NCBI GenBank assembly: GCA_006384855.1
Contig: VCJN01000156.1
Coordinates: 99,509 to 163,508 of the forward strand
DNA from: Tetraselmis striata
Taxonomy: Eukaryota > Chlorophyta > Chlorodendrophyceae > Chlorodendrales > Chlorodendraceae
Reading direction: 5' to 3'
Length of the DNA: 64,000 nucleotides
The first letter of the stretch is position 1, and every line of letters begins with the position of its first letter. The position numbers and the translations under genes were made by a program. Of this stretch, positions 35,751 to 47,868 are shown piece by piece. The notes under the pieces are model-generated. The model had not been told where the DNA came from and made no database searches. It saw only the letters and a program-made list of their open reading frames with translations.

Positions 35751-37280
35751 ATGGCGGTACGTCTTGCCCTGGCCGCTCCATATTTGGCATTTTTCCTCAG
35801 CCTGGTCTTCGACACCACGAGGCGAAGACGCTTGCGCGGTCACTTACCGGCTGATTATGGGCATATGTGCTCCGCAGCGAAAGTTGTGCGGTTGCGGGAG
35901 AGGCGCCCTGAACGCCGTCGTGCTGGCGCTGTCGTTCTTGGGGGTGGGTGCCCCCCCCCCCCCCCCCCGCCCCCCCCCCCCCCCCCCCCCCCCCCAAATC
36001 TCCCTTCGAGTCTCTGGTTGGCGATCGGCGAGGCGGATGGTTTACTCGTACTCTTGCTGGGATTGCGGATGTATGGAACGCATCGCAGTGACTCCATAAA
36101 TCCTGGAGGCTCTCTCCATCGGCGATGCCGTGCTTACCTGGTGGCGATATAATGTGTGCAACGTACCTGCCCTCTCCACCCGCAGATTGTTTACGGGCTG
36201 GCTTTATTTGTGATGGCGGGAGTTGAGAGCGCGGCGATGCGACAGGTGGGTTCCGCTCCGGTGCCTGCTGTACCTGCCTGAGCATGGTCGCCCCCATGCC
36301 CCATCCCCCTTTACCTCCAGCAGGGCGATGTTTATGCATGTGCTAATTGACATGGGGCGTGCTGGTGGGTCACACTTTAGGGGAAGTTCGACGCAGAAGT
36401 GGAGGCGCCGGATGACGGGGGGGAGGAGGTACTTATTGCGCGGCTGCGGACCGCATGGCTGGCGCTCATGTGGGCCTCTGCGGCAGCATGGATAACAGCC
36501 GGCAGTCTGGGGCTGTGCGCCACCACCTGCGGTCGCAGTTGCGGCGTCTGCGCCGCCGCCAACGGCACCTGCTACACCATGGCATACGCGCTCTCCGTCG
36601 CCATGAACGTGGTCTTGTGCCTAGGTTTGATGGCCCCGGCCGGAGACAGCAGTCCATCAAGCACGCCTCTGTCCCTCCCCGCAACCTCGGCGGCTGCAGG
36701 CTTCCTCCTCCTCTCCGGCCTGCTCATGCTGCAGACAGCCTGCCTGGTGGCTGTGTGCGCCTGGTGCTGTGCCGGCGTCTCCGTCAAGTGTGCGGGCAGT
36801 GGAGCGGCCTCCAATGACATGGGCTGGGCATCGGATGAGGTGGGCTGCCCTGCGGACAACATTCCGCCAACATCAACTGGGCGAGCGAGCAGCAAGCGGG
36901 GGATATTCCGCTACAAAGGCGGCACCATCAAGCCACACCAGATCTTCCCAGGCACGACGATGTCCCAGCAAGGGACCGGGGGACTGACCGGCAGATGGCA
37001 ATCGGCCTTCAGCGGCGCAAGCACACTGTACGGCACCGCAACGATGTCCTCTGGTGGCGGCTCGCTGGACGAGGAGGCCCCCGAGGAGCGCGGCTGGTCG
37101 CTGCAGGTGCGCATCCCGGTGGCCTGGCCACTGGGGCGGCGGGTTGCCCCGCTGGACGCGGCAGCCACCGGCGGGCTGGTCATCACCCGGAATGGAGTGG
37201 TCACTTACGAGGAGGGCAACGGCGAGCAGGAGGCAGGAGGCAGCAAGCCCACCCGCGCTAGCACGGGCTGGGGAGGCTGA
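35751..37280 (+). CDS. Multi-pass membrane protein of unknown function
   Basis: Four exons join in phase: 35751-35947, 36011-36140, 36186-36245 and 36381-37280, giving 428 residues. About six hydrophobic segments are visible: LALAAPYLAFFLSLVF at the start, DGLLVLLLGL, IVYGLALFVMAGV, TAWLALMWASAAAWITAGS, YALSVAMNVVLCLGLMA and GFLLLSGLLMLQTACLVAVC. Between helices 4 and 5 is a cysteine-rich loop (CATTCGRSCGVCAAANGTC), which suggests a disulphide-bonded lumenal or outer loop. The last 160 residues are hydrophilic and would face the other side. Intron 1 starts GTGCCCCCC, like several introns nearby. The first exon is least certain: an alternative splice inside it would change about 20 residues. 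I do not recognise the family. Confidence 0.6.
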
Positions 37281-37903
37281 CGGCGTGAGGTGTACGTCAG
37301 CCTGCGCGGCAGAATTACTTAGGCCTGTGTGGCACTGCCTGGATTAGTTGGGTGTAGGCATGTAGTAGGCAGGCAGGCCGGTGGGTGGGTGTGGCGCTTC
37401 TCCGGCGCAGTGCATGCATTAGGGTGTTGACATGCTCACGGAAGGATCCGCCATGCGAAAATGTCACCATGTTTATTTTGTAAATATATGTGTTTGGATA
37501 ACGTCCTTCACATGTGCGTTCATTGCATACGGGTGCCCGCGTGGCACTAAGAAAGTGTGTACAAGAGACTTGGGCGTTTTAAGCACGGTTCCCGAGGATG
37601 TCGGTAGTGCACGAGATCATTCCACGCCGTGACTACTCACATTTGTGCGGAGCTGTGGATAGCTTCAACTTGGGTGGGGGAACGCTCTGAGAGGCAGCCC
37701 GATGTGTCGCCTCGCCATGCTGCGGACCTGGTGCAATCAAAATTAGTAATCAGACAAAAATCCAGATTAATCCATTTAACAGGCATGTACTGTTTTAGTT
37801 GCTGTTGAGAAATAAATGAGCGCATTGATGAATTTATCTCGACGTAATTCCCTGTCACCATCCTGTGATTTGAGGATATAACATCACAATATCACAATAA
37901 GAG

Positions 37904-37934
<31 letters not shown>

Positions 37935-38891
37935 ACACACACACACACACACACAGTTATGCACACACACACTCACAGTTATGAACACACTCTCAAATAA
38001 TATAATATATATTATTATTACGCTCCAATGTATTGCTATCAATGTTTCTGTCGCCCGATTACTGTGCATTTAAATGTAACGACTAACGAAGCTGCTCATT
38101 GTCGCCCCAGCGCACAAGCAGTCGGATGCTCGCCCATGAGATGTGCCGCCGAATTGCGGACGACAATGTGAATGACGCAGCAGCAGCAGCAGCGTCGCAC
38201 GACACGAGCTCCAGGATGATAGGCTGTAGAGTCTGCCCCATCCTATGATCAGCTCCCGCACATCCATCAATAGCGGTCCTCTCCCGTGCTTCTGCTGCTT
38301 ATTGATGCATCTAGCAAGCCCCACACTGCCGTCCGTTGCGCCATCAATAAATCGCCGTACAGTACGAGCATGACAGGTCTTACTGCCGTCTGCTGGCTTG
38401 AATCAACTCGGCAAGCCTCTTCGCCGGGCAGCATTATATATCGTGATTACCGACGCTGTCCGCTGTGTTAAGTGGCGCTGCCAGCATCGTTGTTTATTCC
38501 CAACAGCTGTCGGCTAGTCGCGATAGTGATGTAAGACGGGGGTCATACTACAGACGCACGTAATGATGTAGCTGCGTATGTAGATGTATATAGGTATGTA
38601 TGTATGTATGTATGTATCCTATAAATATCTACGTACTCTTACACAATCCAATGACAGCATATGCGCTGGCGACTATCTTTTCACACTTATATTGCTCTTT
38701 CAATCCCTATGTCCACTATATTTAGATGTATATCGATCTGAGTGCTCTGATAGAATGATATTCTTCACCAACATCGCGTCCTGTTGCTGTCAGCAGAATC
38801 GACAAGGAGCCCCGCACTGTCTTCCGAAGTTGAGAAGACAGCCGTAGACTTCGGGCTTGGTAATGTATTCGCGACCTGAAAAGTATGATAT
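37281..38891. other. Intergenic, microsatellite only
   Basis: Contains the (AC)n run listed next. A TGTAA at about 37479 could be the poly(A) signal of the membrane protein gene. No gene recognised. Confidence 0.4.
37903..37990. repeat. (AC)n microsatellite, interrupted
   Basis: Three CA tracts split by agtta and similar interruptions. Confidence 0.95.
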
Positions 38892-40096
38892 ATGTCTCCC
38901 ACGCCTCTGCCCGATCGCTGCCGTGTCCCACTTTGCACTCTGCGAGCCTCTCCGACACAGGCTTTCCATTCGCACTCGCTAGCATTGTCGGAGTGGTGCG
39001 GATGGGCGCTTGGCACCTCTGTCAGGCATCTTGAGACCCTCGAGTGCGACTTGAACTTCGAACCGGCCTTGCCTGTGCTCATCTCTCACCTGACACGTCT
39101 GCGAGAGCTGCACCTGGTGGCCGAATAAGTGAGCCCCGCATGTCTGCGCTCCATCACTCAACTGCAACACCTCGTAGAGCTAGCTGCCCGTCCCTGGGAG
39201 TTCCATGGCAGGTGATCGATGCGGTCACCCTGATTAAGTCACCGAGGAAGCTGCTGCTAACGATCGGCAACAGGGGGTCTGCATCTAAATATGGGTATGA
39301 ATGTCGACGGGCATACCCTCTCCGTGGCCAAGTAGATCACCGAGAAGAAGATAGAATCTACAGATCTGGAAGAGGGCGTCATGATAGAGCTCACAAGAGC
39401 ACTTCCTATGCTCGTGAGCATCGAGCTTCAGGACTGCCGGTGCCCGGCAGCAGATCTTCCGGAGCTTCGGACAATCTCTGGGCTCCGGAATTTGTCTATT
39501 AACTACTTTTAAAATTATCATCTTTTGAGGAGGAAATCAAATCTTTTATTATCATCTTTTGAGGAGGAAATGCTAGAAAGTGGCGGCAGGGCCGCTCCCC
39601 GAACCCAGGCTGCGAGATCTCTAAGCACTCCGGCGACTCAGCATTGATGTTACGGCGAGCACTGACCTGCTTCCAGGCGGAGACATCTCTCTGCTTATTC
39701 CAAAAACTTTTATTCAGTTGACGCTGGGCTGGCATGATGGGCCAGCAAGTATTGAGGAAATGAACTTCTTGCTAGCCGTTGGAGGAGCCCAGTCAAAGAC
39801 GGCGATCAGTCTCCACAATTCCTTCACTTGCATATATTCAGGATGTCAGGAGTCGGCCGAGCGTCGAAGCCAGCTCCAGGCCGGGAAACGTGCACAACAC
39901 AGAGAGACTGCTGTTTCAAGCACTCCCAGGTCTGCAGACCCTGGATATCACAGACACAATGCACATTGCGCTGTTGAGGCTGCGGGGTCAGCATGCTGAG
40001 GAGGTGCACCGAAGGCGATCAACGGCCGTGACAATGTCAGTTAGAGTGGCCAGACTAATATCAAACAACAAACACTTGCTCTTCCTGTGCTTTTAG
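38892..40096 (+). pseudogene. Leucine-rich-repeat protein remnant
   Basis: Separate frames carry LRR-like spacing in the same order and strand: SVRHLETLECDLNFEPALPV and ISHLTRLRELHLV (38892-39128), then CLRSITQLQHLVELA after the stop (about 39137-39185). These are followed by ALPMLVSIELQDCRCPAADL and LRTISGLRNLSIN (about 39400-39500), and LLFQALPGLQTLDITDTMHI (about 39910-39965). Stops and frame changes separate them, and I could not find a clean splice chain, so this is a decayed gene or one with exons I misread. A direct repeat of tatcatcttttgaggaggaa occurs twice at 39516-39571. Confidence 0.45.
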
Positions 40097-40950
40097 AGCC
40101 TTGACTGCTTTACTAGTAACTGATTCAAGTATGGGCGCTTCCCGGGCAGTTGTTGCACGCTCCGCCACCTCTCCAAGTCTGCCATAGTTTGTGCTGTGCT
40201 GTGGGATGCCCGCCCTCTTTTATGGACCCCCCGGCTTCTCCTCCCCCCATGAAATGTGGGTTCTGAAATCCGGGAAATTGGGCGAAACGGAACATCCTTG
40301 ACCATGCGCGCTGATGGGTGCTGGCAGACGGCAATAACCGCGAATACCCACCAAGCGTTCACTTTGACAGAATGGGCATTAACATAAAGCAGAGCAAGTA
40401 GATTGTCTGGCTGCGTTTTGCTGCCGTTTATTTACCGATGGTCCGCAGCTCGGCCATTCTGCCAAACTCTTATTGCGCAGCCGGCGACACACAATGGCAA
40501 TACAAAGTATGGCACGGTACACTACGCGAATCAAACCTGCAATGGTGCTAGGTTTCTTGATTGCTGCTACATGTACAGATTGTCATCGATATAATAGACG
40601 TCGGTGTTGCATAAGCGCAGGAATCAGCCAATCAAGTGAGGGGCCATCAATAATGATACACTGAAAATGCTGCTAATGATGACTTTATTTCTCTATACAT
40701 TGGCGCCAGTGCGCGTAATTTATTGTATCAGCAACTTACATGCATCGTATAGTAGGGAGCAGCAAGCAATGTCAGCAATATATAATATTATACAACAGTG
40801 AACTCATGTAGCAGTGCTGAAAGTAATTTAGCATTATTCGCTGTCAATTGAAATCGGACGACTTCCCAATTTCGGTCCTCTGCGGTGAAGCCGACTTGCA
40901 CGTTTGAGGCGGGCCCGACATTGTTGGCTGCTGCGACCAGCGCTTGTTTG
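40097..40950. other. No gene recognised
   Basis: Mixed-composition intergenic sequence leading to the left end of the foldback element. Confidence 0.4.
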
Positions 40951-42826
40951 ATCCAGCGAAGCGTCGACTTTTCGGCGGTGAGCTTTATTGCCGTACGGGT
41001 ACCCGTATAGTGCAGCGGATCGGGCCTATAGGTGCATGACTAAAGGGCTTATATACTGGCATGTACTACTACGTACTATAATCCACCTACCCGCCCACCC
41101 ACCCACGGTCCTTAATTACACAGCCGTCCGATTACGATCTCACGGTTGGGAGGCTATGAGTACTGGTACTCGCTACTCGCTGCTGGTAATGGAAAACTCT
41201 GGTACTTCAAAGCGCTGGCAATGCGAACGCTCGCTGCTGGTACTGGTACTCGCTACTCGCTGCTGGTACTGCTGGTACTGGTACATGTACTCGCTACTCG
41301 CTGCGGGTAGCGGGTAGTGGAAAAAAAACTCTGGTACTTCAAAGCGTTGGCAATGCGAACGCTCGCTGCTGGTAATCCTGGTACTGGTATTCGCTACTCG
41401 CTGCTTGTACTGCTGGTAATGGTGTGAATTACAAAAAGGCAGTTCCCTAGAGCTGCTGGTATTGGTACTGGTACTCGCTACTCGCTGTTGGTAATGAAAA
41501 AAAACTCTGATACTTCAAAGCGCTGGCAATGCAAACGCTCGCTACTGGTACTGGTACTCGCTACTCGCTGTTGGTACTGCTAGTACTGGTACTGGTACTC
41601 GCTACTCGCTGCATGTAATGGAAAAAAAATGGTACTTCAAAGCGCTGGCAATGCAAACGCTCGCTGCTGGTAGCGAGTACTTCAAAGCGCTGGCAAAGCA
41701 ATTCATGTGCTAGCTGCAAAATTCAAGAAATCCATGCAGAAATCCAGAAGAAAATCCAGCTACGGGCCACAAGAGGCGGGGACCGCCATAACAGCCATCG
41801 ATCAGGCATCGCACCAGCCAACCGCCGCTCCACGCAGTAGGGACGCTCTCCCCAGCACACAATCCCGGGCCACTCCAATGCAATTCATGGAACTGTAGGC
41901 CAGTGATATAGAACCCGTTCTTTTAAAATTTTCTGAAAAATCGACGCATCGCTGATTCAACTTGCAAGTTACTTCATAGCTTCATTTATGTTGCTTGGAG
42001 ACCACATCTTTTACATATACTATGACGTAACTTGACAGTCGAATCAGCGATGCGTCGATTTTTCAGAAAATTTTAAAAGAACGGGTTCTATATCACTGGC
42101 CTACAGTTCCATGAATTGCATTGCCAGCGCTTTGAAGTACCACCAGCGAGCGTTTGCATTGCCAGCGCTTTGAAGTACCAGAGTTTTTTTTCCCCATTAC
42201 TAGCAGCGAGTAGCGAGTACCAGTACCAATACCAGCATTTCTAGGGAACTGCTCTTTTTGTAATTCACACCAGTACCAGCAGTACCAGCAGTACCAGCAG
42301 TACCAGCAGCGATTCCGTCACTGGCCTTCAATTAGTCTTGCAGAATGCTTCGGCATCAATTTGCTTGATGACTATCACGGAGCGTCGCCTACCCAGGGCT
42401 TTCCGTAACCGGATTGCTGCCTAAACGGCCGTCGTAGAGACGCTGCAAGGGTTTCACTGGTGCCAGTCCTGTCCCGGGGGCGGGAAAAAAACCAGTAGCG
42501 AGTAGCGAGTACCAGTAACAGCAGCGAGCGTTCGCATTGCCAGCGCTTTGAAGTAGTCGCTATCAGAGCTTTTTTTCCATTACCAGCAGCGAGAAGGAGT
42601 ACTAGTACCAGTACTAGTACCTCCAAACCGTGAGATCGTAATCGGATGGCTGTGTAATTAAGGACCGTGGGCGGGCGGGTGGGTGGGTGGGTAGATTATA
42701 GTACTTAGTAGTACATGCCAGTAGATAAGCCCTTTAGTCATGCACTTATAGGCCCGATCCGCTGCACTATACGGGTACCCGTACGGCAATAAAGCTCACC
42801 GCCGAAAAATCGACGCTTCGCTGGAT
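40951..42826. mobile_element. Foldback (giant inverted-repeat) element, about 1.9 kb
   Basis: The outer 190 bp at each end are inverted copies, starting atccagcgaagcgtcga on the left and ending tcgacgcttcgctggat on the right. The arms continue as inverted, internally repetitive tracts of ctggtactggtactcgctac type with the shared block ttcaaagcgctggcaatgc. The inner ends (41879-41959 and 42044-42121) are near-perfect inverted copies around a loop of about 84 bp. The inner ends carry tcgacgcatcgctgatt, a near match to the outer terminus. No transposase frame exists inside, so it would depend on another element for movement. Confidence 0.85.
42312..42489 (+). mobile_element. LINE 3' tail inserted in the right arm of the foldback element
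   Basis: Matches the tails at 34855-35030 and 43870-44068 (cactggcctycaattagtct, gagcgtcgcctacccagggc, cagtcctgtcccgggggcg) and ends in an A run. The left arm has no counterpart, so insertion came after the inverted repeat formed. Flanks accagcagcga and accagtagcga may be a target duplication with one mismatch, but the surrounding repeat makes this uncertain. Confidence 0.75.
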
Positions 42827-43820
42827 TATTGTCCGCTGACCGCGCGTCAGTTGATACGCCAACGCCTTCTTCATGTCCGCCCCCACCCCCTTATGATTGT
42901 TCGCAATGACGATGAAATAAGCAAGCGTTGCTAGAGGGTATCAGCAGTACACTGAACACAATAAGCAACAACATAACGTCATATATTCTGACGACTGTTG
43001 TCCATATGCGCCAACGTGTGTTGCTCATATACCGTACTGTACTGATATTGAATTGTAGATTGAATTAAGTTAGTGATGATGGGTGGCAATTTGAATTGCT
43101 CACCATCCGCCGATCTGGCGCTAGAAAGTGTGTCATATACCGCGACCTTTATTTACTTTTCACGACGGCGAATCAACATAAATGACGAAGTTAATATTAT
43201 CGAATCATCAGCGTAATAGCATAATGCGTCACCGCGGCAAGCAAGTAGGGCTCATCATCAATTATTCTTTATACATCACATATACTGTTACTATATGTCA
43301 GTACCGCACACAGCATGGCCAGGCTATTGCGATATAATACGTAGGGCAAGACCACGATGATACCGAGTCACTCGTAGCGCGCGCATGAGAACACTCCGCC
43401 GGAATCACTAAATCAATATAATAACAAATGTCTCATACTGTCCGTCTGCTGCTGCGCTGTCGCGCCTTATTTCATGATGGTGTACGTCTGGCGAACGAGT
43501 TGATTTTTACGCTCCGAAACCAGATATTAAAAATCCGCACCGCCTACGGTACGATGAGTACGATAATCTGGATCCACGAGATATAATAAATACAATAAAT
43601 CCGATTATAATAAATCCGGCAAGACACTTCATGCTCCGAAACCAGATAATTTCCCGCCATTTCCGCCCAAGGACTCGCCCTTCGGCGTCCGGCGGCCGTA
43701 CCGGTAAGGTAAACTACGTTTATTATTGCGCTTCTTTATTTACTCTGGCGAGTTTTCTTCTGCTCGCGCTCCTCATCTACAGGGCGGTAGGTATTGCGTT
43801 AGTCGCTATCCCCGTTAAAT
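42827..43820. other. AT-richer intergenic stretch, no gene
   Basis: Two copies of the recurrent gctccgaaaccag motif lie 122 bp apart here (43511-43523 and 43633-43645). Otherwise nothing recognised. Confidence 0.4.
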
Positions 43821-44084
43821 AGTCGCTATATACCGTCAGTGCCGGGTATTTTGATGGCAGTGTTTTAGACGGTGATCCAACAGTGTTGGAAATTCCGTCA
43901 CTGGCCTCCAATTAGTCTTGCGAAATGCTTCGGCAATTTGCTTGATGACTATAACGGAGCGTCGCCTACCCAGGGCTTTCCGTAACTGGATTGCTGCCTA
44001 AACGGCCGTCGTAGAGACGCTGCAAGGGTTTCACTGGTGCCAGTCCTGTCCCGGGGGCGAAAAAAAAAAGTCGCTATATACCGT
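43821..44084 (+). mobile_element. LINE 3' fragment with perfect 16-bp target-site duplication
   Basis: The insert (43837-44068) is a 232-bp 3' end of the LINE family and ends in ten A. The sequence agtcgctatataccgt occurs exactly at 43821-43836 and again at 44069-44084, the signature of target-primed reverse transcription. High similarity to the other tails suggests fairly recent activity of an autonomous relative. Confidence 0.92.
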
Positions 44085-44462
44085 ATATATATTGGGGATA
44101 CGGTATCTGCTGCTGATACCAGCAGTACGGGCGGTATACCCCTACCACTACCCGTAGTGGCGTATCTACGGTAGCTACATGTAATAGCGAATTAGTTGTT
44201 AAATTATATCGACGTATCGACTTTTCGTTAAGGAATAATACATGTCTCCACCTACCTACCGCCCGCCGCCCGCGCGCCGCGCCGCTTTACTGACGTAAAA
44301 AAGCGCGCAATCAGCAACACAGCACCCACTAAATCGTAGCGCGCCAGAGTAACTACACCCAGCGTCCGGGCTCGGCCTTCAGCAGCGCCCCACTGCCATA
44401 CCAACGCTGCCTACGATACAGCGCTTGCGTCCTCCAGCACACCCAGAATTCCTTCTGCCTGC

Positions 44463-45400
44463 ATGGCTGCGGGAAGGCTCGTGGCTGCGCTGTCGCTGTC
44501 GCTCCTGCCGGTGCTGTGCTTCGCGGCTGGCGCCATGCCGGGCGGACAGGGGGGGCGCGGGCCGCAGCTGATGGTCGGCACCCAGCCGACCGACCCTAAG
44601 CAGATGCCTGCTGGTGTCAACCGTTATATGATCCACGTCAAGGAGGTCCGTCCCGCCGCTGGTTTGCGTTCCCGCTGTCGCTCGCCAGACGAGCCGTCGA
44701 AGCTTCTCATGGCCCGCTTGACATGCAGCGTCACGGATGGCTGTGCGCAGTATGGCGGCGATTCTGCTGAACGATACATAAAGTTCTGATATAGATGGGA
44801 GGGCAAGGGTGTGTGGACATGCACCCCGTCTGCCTGTTAGCATCAATATGCCCATAGCCAGCATAATGAGCTGCACTGTGTATATTTATTTTCTTCCAGC
44901 AGTCGTACCCGTTATTGGGACGGCCACATTAGGTATCACCATGGCAGACGTAGAGTATCTTTATTCTGGTGTGCAAGGTGTGCTGAGAAGAGAGCCGGAG
45001 AGAAGTACGTCACGTAGTGCTTGCCATCATGGCACACACAACATGCCGCTGCACATACTGCTGGCCTGCTGCAGGAAGATGGCCGGGGCATTTGATCCTC
45101 TACCACACTCAAAGCTGCACTGATGCCCGCCGGCAGGGCCAGAAGCAGATGGAGCTGGTCCAGGCGGCACTGAAGCAGCGCATGGGCCCGTCCTACACGG
45201 AGCGCGACGCGATGAAGCTGATCCCGCTGATCGTGGTTGACATGGACAGGCATGACCTGGAGGAGCTCCTGTCCAGCGAGGCATTCGAGGACGTGCGGGA
45301 GCTGATGAGCAGCGCCGTGATCGAGCCGGACGGGGTGGTGTCCATACCCGAGCTGCCGCAGCAGGACGTACAAGGTTTGACCACGCAGCAAGAGCTGTGA
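44463..45400 (+). CDS. Small secreted or lumenal protein of unknown function
   Basis: Two exons (44463-44645 and 45137-45400) join in phase 0 through a GT-AG intron and give 148 residues. The first 24 residues are a textbook signal peptide (MAAGRLVAALSLSLLPVLCF, AAGA). A glycine-rich stretch and GVNRYMIHVKE follow, then the second exon GQKQMELVQAALKQRMGPSY, KLIPLIVVDMDRHDLEELLS, AFEDVRELMSSAVIEPDGVV, ending LTTQQEL. The C-terminal half looks helical and acidic. The final QQEL loosely resembles ER-retrieval tetrapeptides of the KDEL/HDEL class, but it is not a standard one. I do not recognise the family. The intron is 491 bp, and a missed internal exon is possible. Confidence 0.62.
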
Positions 45401-47483
45401 CAGACAACATTTTGTTGGGGTAGAGGTCGGCACCCTCATTGCTGAATCTCCTAACCGCGTGGGCTTGGCCATTCACCATACCCATGCGTAAGTAAAGTCT
45501 GCATGCTGCTGCATGATGACGCAATCCTTTTGGTATGCAGTGGACCAATGCAGGCGTCCGTATGCATTGATTGCTTAGTAGGGCGTTAATTCATGTCTAG
45601 CACGAGCGGCGGCGCCACTTGCTCAGGGATTGTGTCAGTGCTCATGGCAAGGGCATACATAGGCGCCTGACACGGAATTAAAAGTACTTTGCCAGACGCG
45701 GCGTTGTGACTCGGAATGCGCACGTGTGGTTTGGCCTTGCAGGATTGACGCACAAGGTGCCGCACGCTGTGCCAAAAGGCCGTGCGCAGTGATGGCCCGC
45801 AAACAAACGACTCGGCTGAATGACAGGATCACCGGGGATGCCCTTCCAGACTGTGGATAGTTTGAATGTTTCCCAAGTGCAGGTCCCTCACTACCGGAGA
45901 CTTGGTACGCGGCAAACGCAGTATGGGATGTATGCCCTTCGCGTAGAGTGCACGCACATATGTGTATTTTTTGACCGGCACACTTCATGTCAGATATGTA
46001 ATGATACCTCTAGTTGTAAGCAATATGGCAGCTGCTACAGCGTGTTATTCAGGAGAAGTGGCGGGGGCGGGGCAGCTAGGAAGGGAGGCTACGCCACATT
46101 CTGGGTCACGCCGGGCGCTTGTCCTGTCATGTGCACGGAATTCCATGTGCATGGCCTGCATGGTCTGCACTGTAGCGTGGAAGTCTCTAGGAGTGACATT
46201 TGTAAATGCGCAGCGCACACCTGTCCGGATGGACTGGATCTTTCCGGCCTGATCGGTGCAGATGTTGATGATTTTACGAGTAGCCTTCTATTGGGAGTCA
46301 TGCCCTCCGCCAATCAGTAGTCGCTACACATATGGCCTCTAACCTTGCCATGTGGCCCACCCTCTTACATGACGCATACCGCTCGCCATTTTTGAACCCG
46401 GACGGACAACAATGACATGTCATCCTTCCTCGACGGGCCGCCGGCAAGTAACGATTTGAGCATACCGTACCGATAGCAGAGGGGCCATATGATTCTAGCT
46501 GAACTTACTGCGTTATGATACGTACCCATAGGTAGTATAAATAAAGGGCCTACAAGAATGGGATCGTAGTTCGCTGCATCATTTGTAGATTGTAAGGACT
46601 GTCATATGTACCGGTAAGCAAGGAAATGCTGTCGCGGGATTGTATACCTGCGCGTAGCGCCACTCTTTATTGGCCATGGTGATGATGTATATCTAATACA
46701 GTCGCTAACTGTAGCGGAATTATGGTAATAGCACAGTAAAGTCCGCCCCGGGACATCGCCGAAGCCGCCCCAGCGCTTGACCTCTTGCGCCAACTGCAGT
46801 CGTAGGTCTATAGCCCGTAGACCATTGCCTCATTCCAACCCCGAAGGGCTAATGCATCAACCCGGGAAACCCAGGACACACGCCATTATGGTATCCCCCA
46901 TTATATATCACACATCATCATGGTATACTACGGCACTAATACCGCGTATCTATATACAGTATATAGCAGTCGCTGTAGAGAACCTTTCTGATTGTCCTTT
47001 TTTTTGGTGATTCCCTGATATCCCCTTCTGCTGCTAGCTCATGTAATTATATAGCGACCACATATGGACATGAGTAGCGACCATGCATACACGTTATTTT
47101 CAGGCGCTCCCACCTCGCCTAAGGATTATATGTAATTCTTTTGAGTATAGGGTCGCTTATAATCCTTTAATTAAAATATGTCAGTCGGATATATATATTA
47201 GCGACGTCAAAATAATGAAATAAAGCGATGAGTAGTCGCTTCTACCTGTATTAGCGATCAATCTAATGGTAGTTTTTTCTTATTACATCAGGCCTTCAAC
47301 ATATGCGCACTACAAACAACAGTAACAACAAGTACTTGTAGTGGTCCTCGATCGCGTTAATTGTGAATTACTTATTTCGTCTGCTATCCTCCGTTCAGCA
47401 AACCCGTTGCCGTCCGCCTGGGCAGGTAGCGTTGCCCAGCGTTGCCAACCGGCCCGACCGTGCCCCACATCCTGGTTTCGCAT
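45401..47483. other. No confident gene
   Basis: Short frames at 45820-46320 (plus) and 45635-45988 (minus) have no motif. The stretch becomes AT-rich from about 46500 to the left end of the recombinase element. Confidence 0.4.
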
Positions 47484-47510
47484 ATTTCAAAGTTGAGTCT
47501 GGTTTTGCCA
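47484..47510 (-). repeat. 27-bp repeat B2 of the PAT-like element
   Basis: Identical to 47789-47815. It marks the 3' end of the element in its own orientation. Confidence 0.8.
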
Positions 47511-47603
47511 AAAAGGTCGCGCAGGCTGTTTTACACGGTCAAGACCCGAAATTGGCAGGAAGGTTTAGCGAAAAGCGTGGAGGGAAAACGGAGTCAGGGG
47601 GGG

Positions 47604-47791
47604 CGCTGCGTGGAACGCAGCGAAAACTGGAAGATGGCAGGCTCAGCTGTTCTGGCTGCTTTTATGTCTACTCGTGCTGCACCCAACAAGGGCGCAACAA
47701 CAGTTACTAGTTCCCGTACCACTGCGCAGCACTTGTAGCTGAAAAGCGGTTAGGTCAAGGATGGAAACCCCATAAACTAGTTTAGATCATT
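47604..47791 (-). repeat. 188-bp repeat A2 of the PAT-like element
   Basis: Identical by eye to 50520-50707. It begins (plus strand) cgctgcgtggaacgcagcg, itself a short inverted repeat, and overlaps the adjoining 27-bp repeat by three bases. Confidence 0.85.
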
Positions 47792-47815
47792 TCAAAGTTG
47801 AGTCTGGTTTTGCCA
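47789..47815 (-). repeat. 27-bp repeat B1 of the PAT-like element
   Basis: Lies between the recombinase stop codon and A2. Confidence 0.8.
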
Positions 47816-47868
47816 GTCTTGAGCGAACGGAGAGAGCGGTGGATTGACGGAGAAGGGGTAGCGCCAAG

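Noticed and set aside
45820-46320. 166-codon plus-strand frame
   Set aside because: No motif, no conserved composition, starts from an arbitrary ATG.
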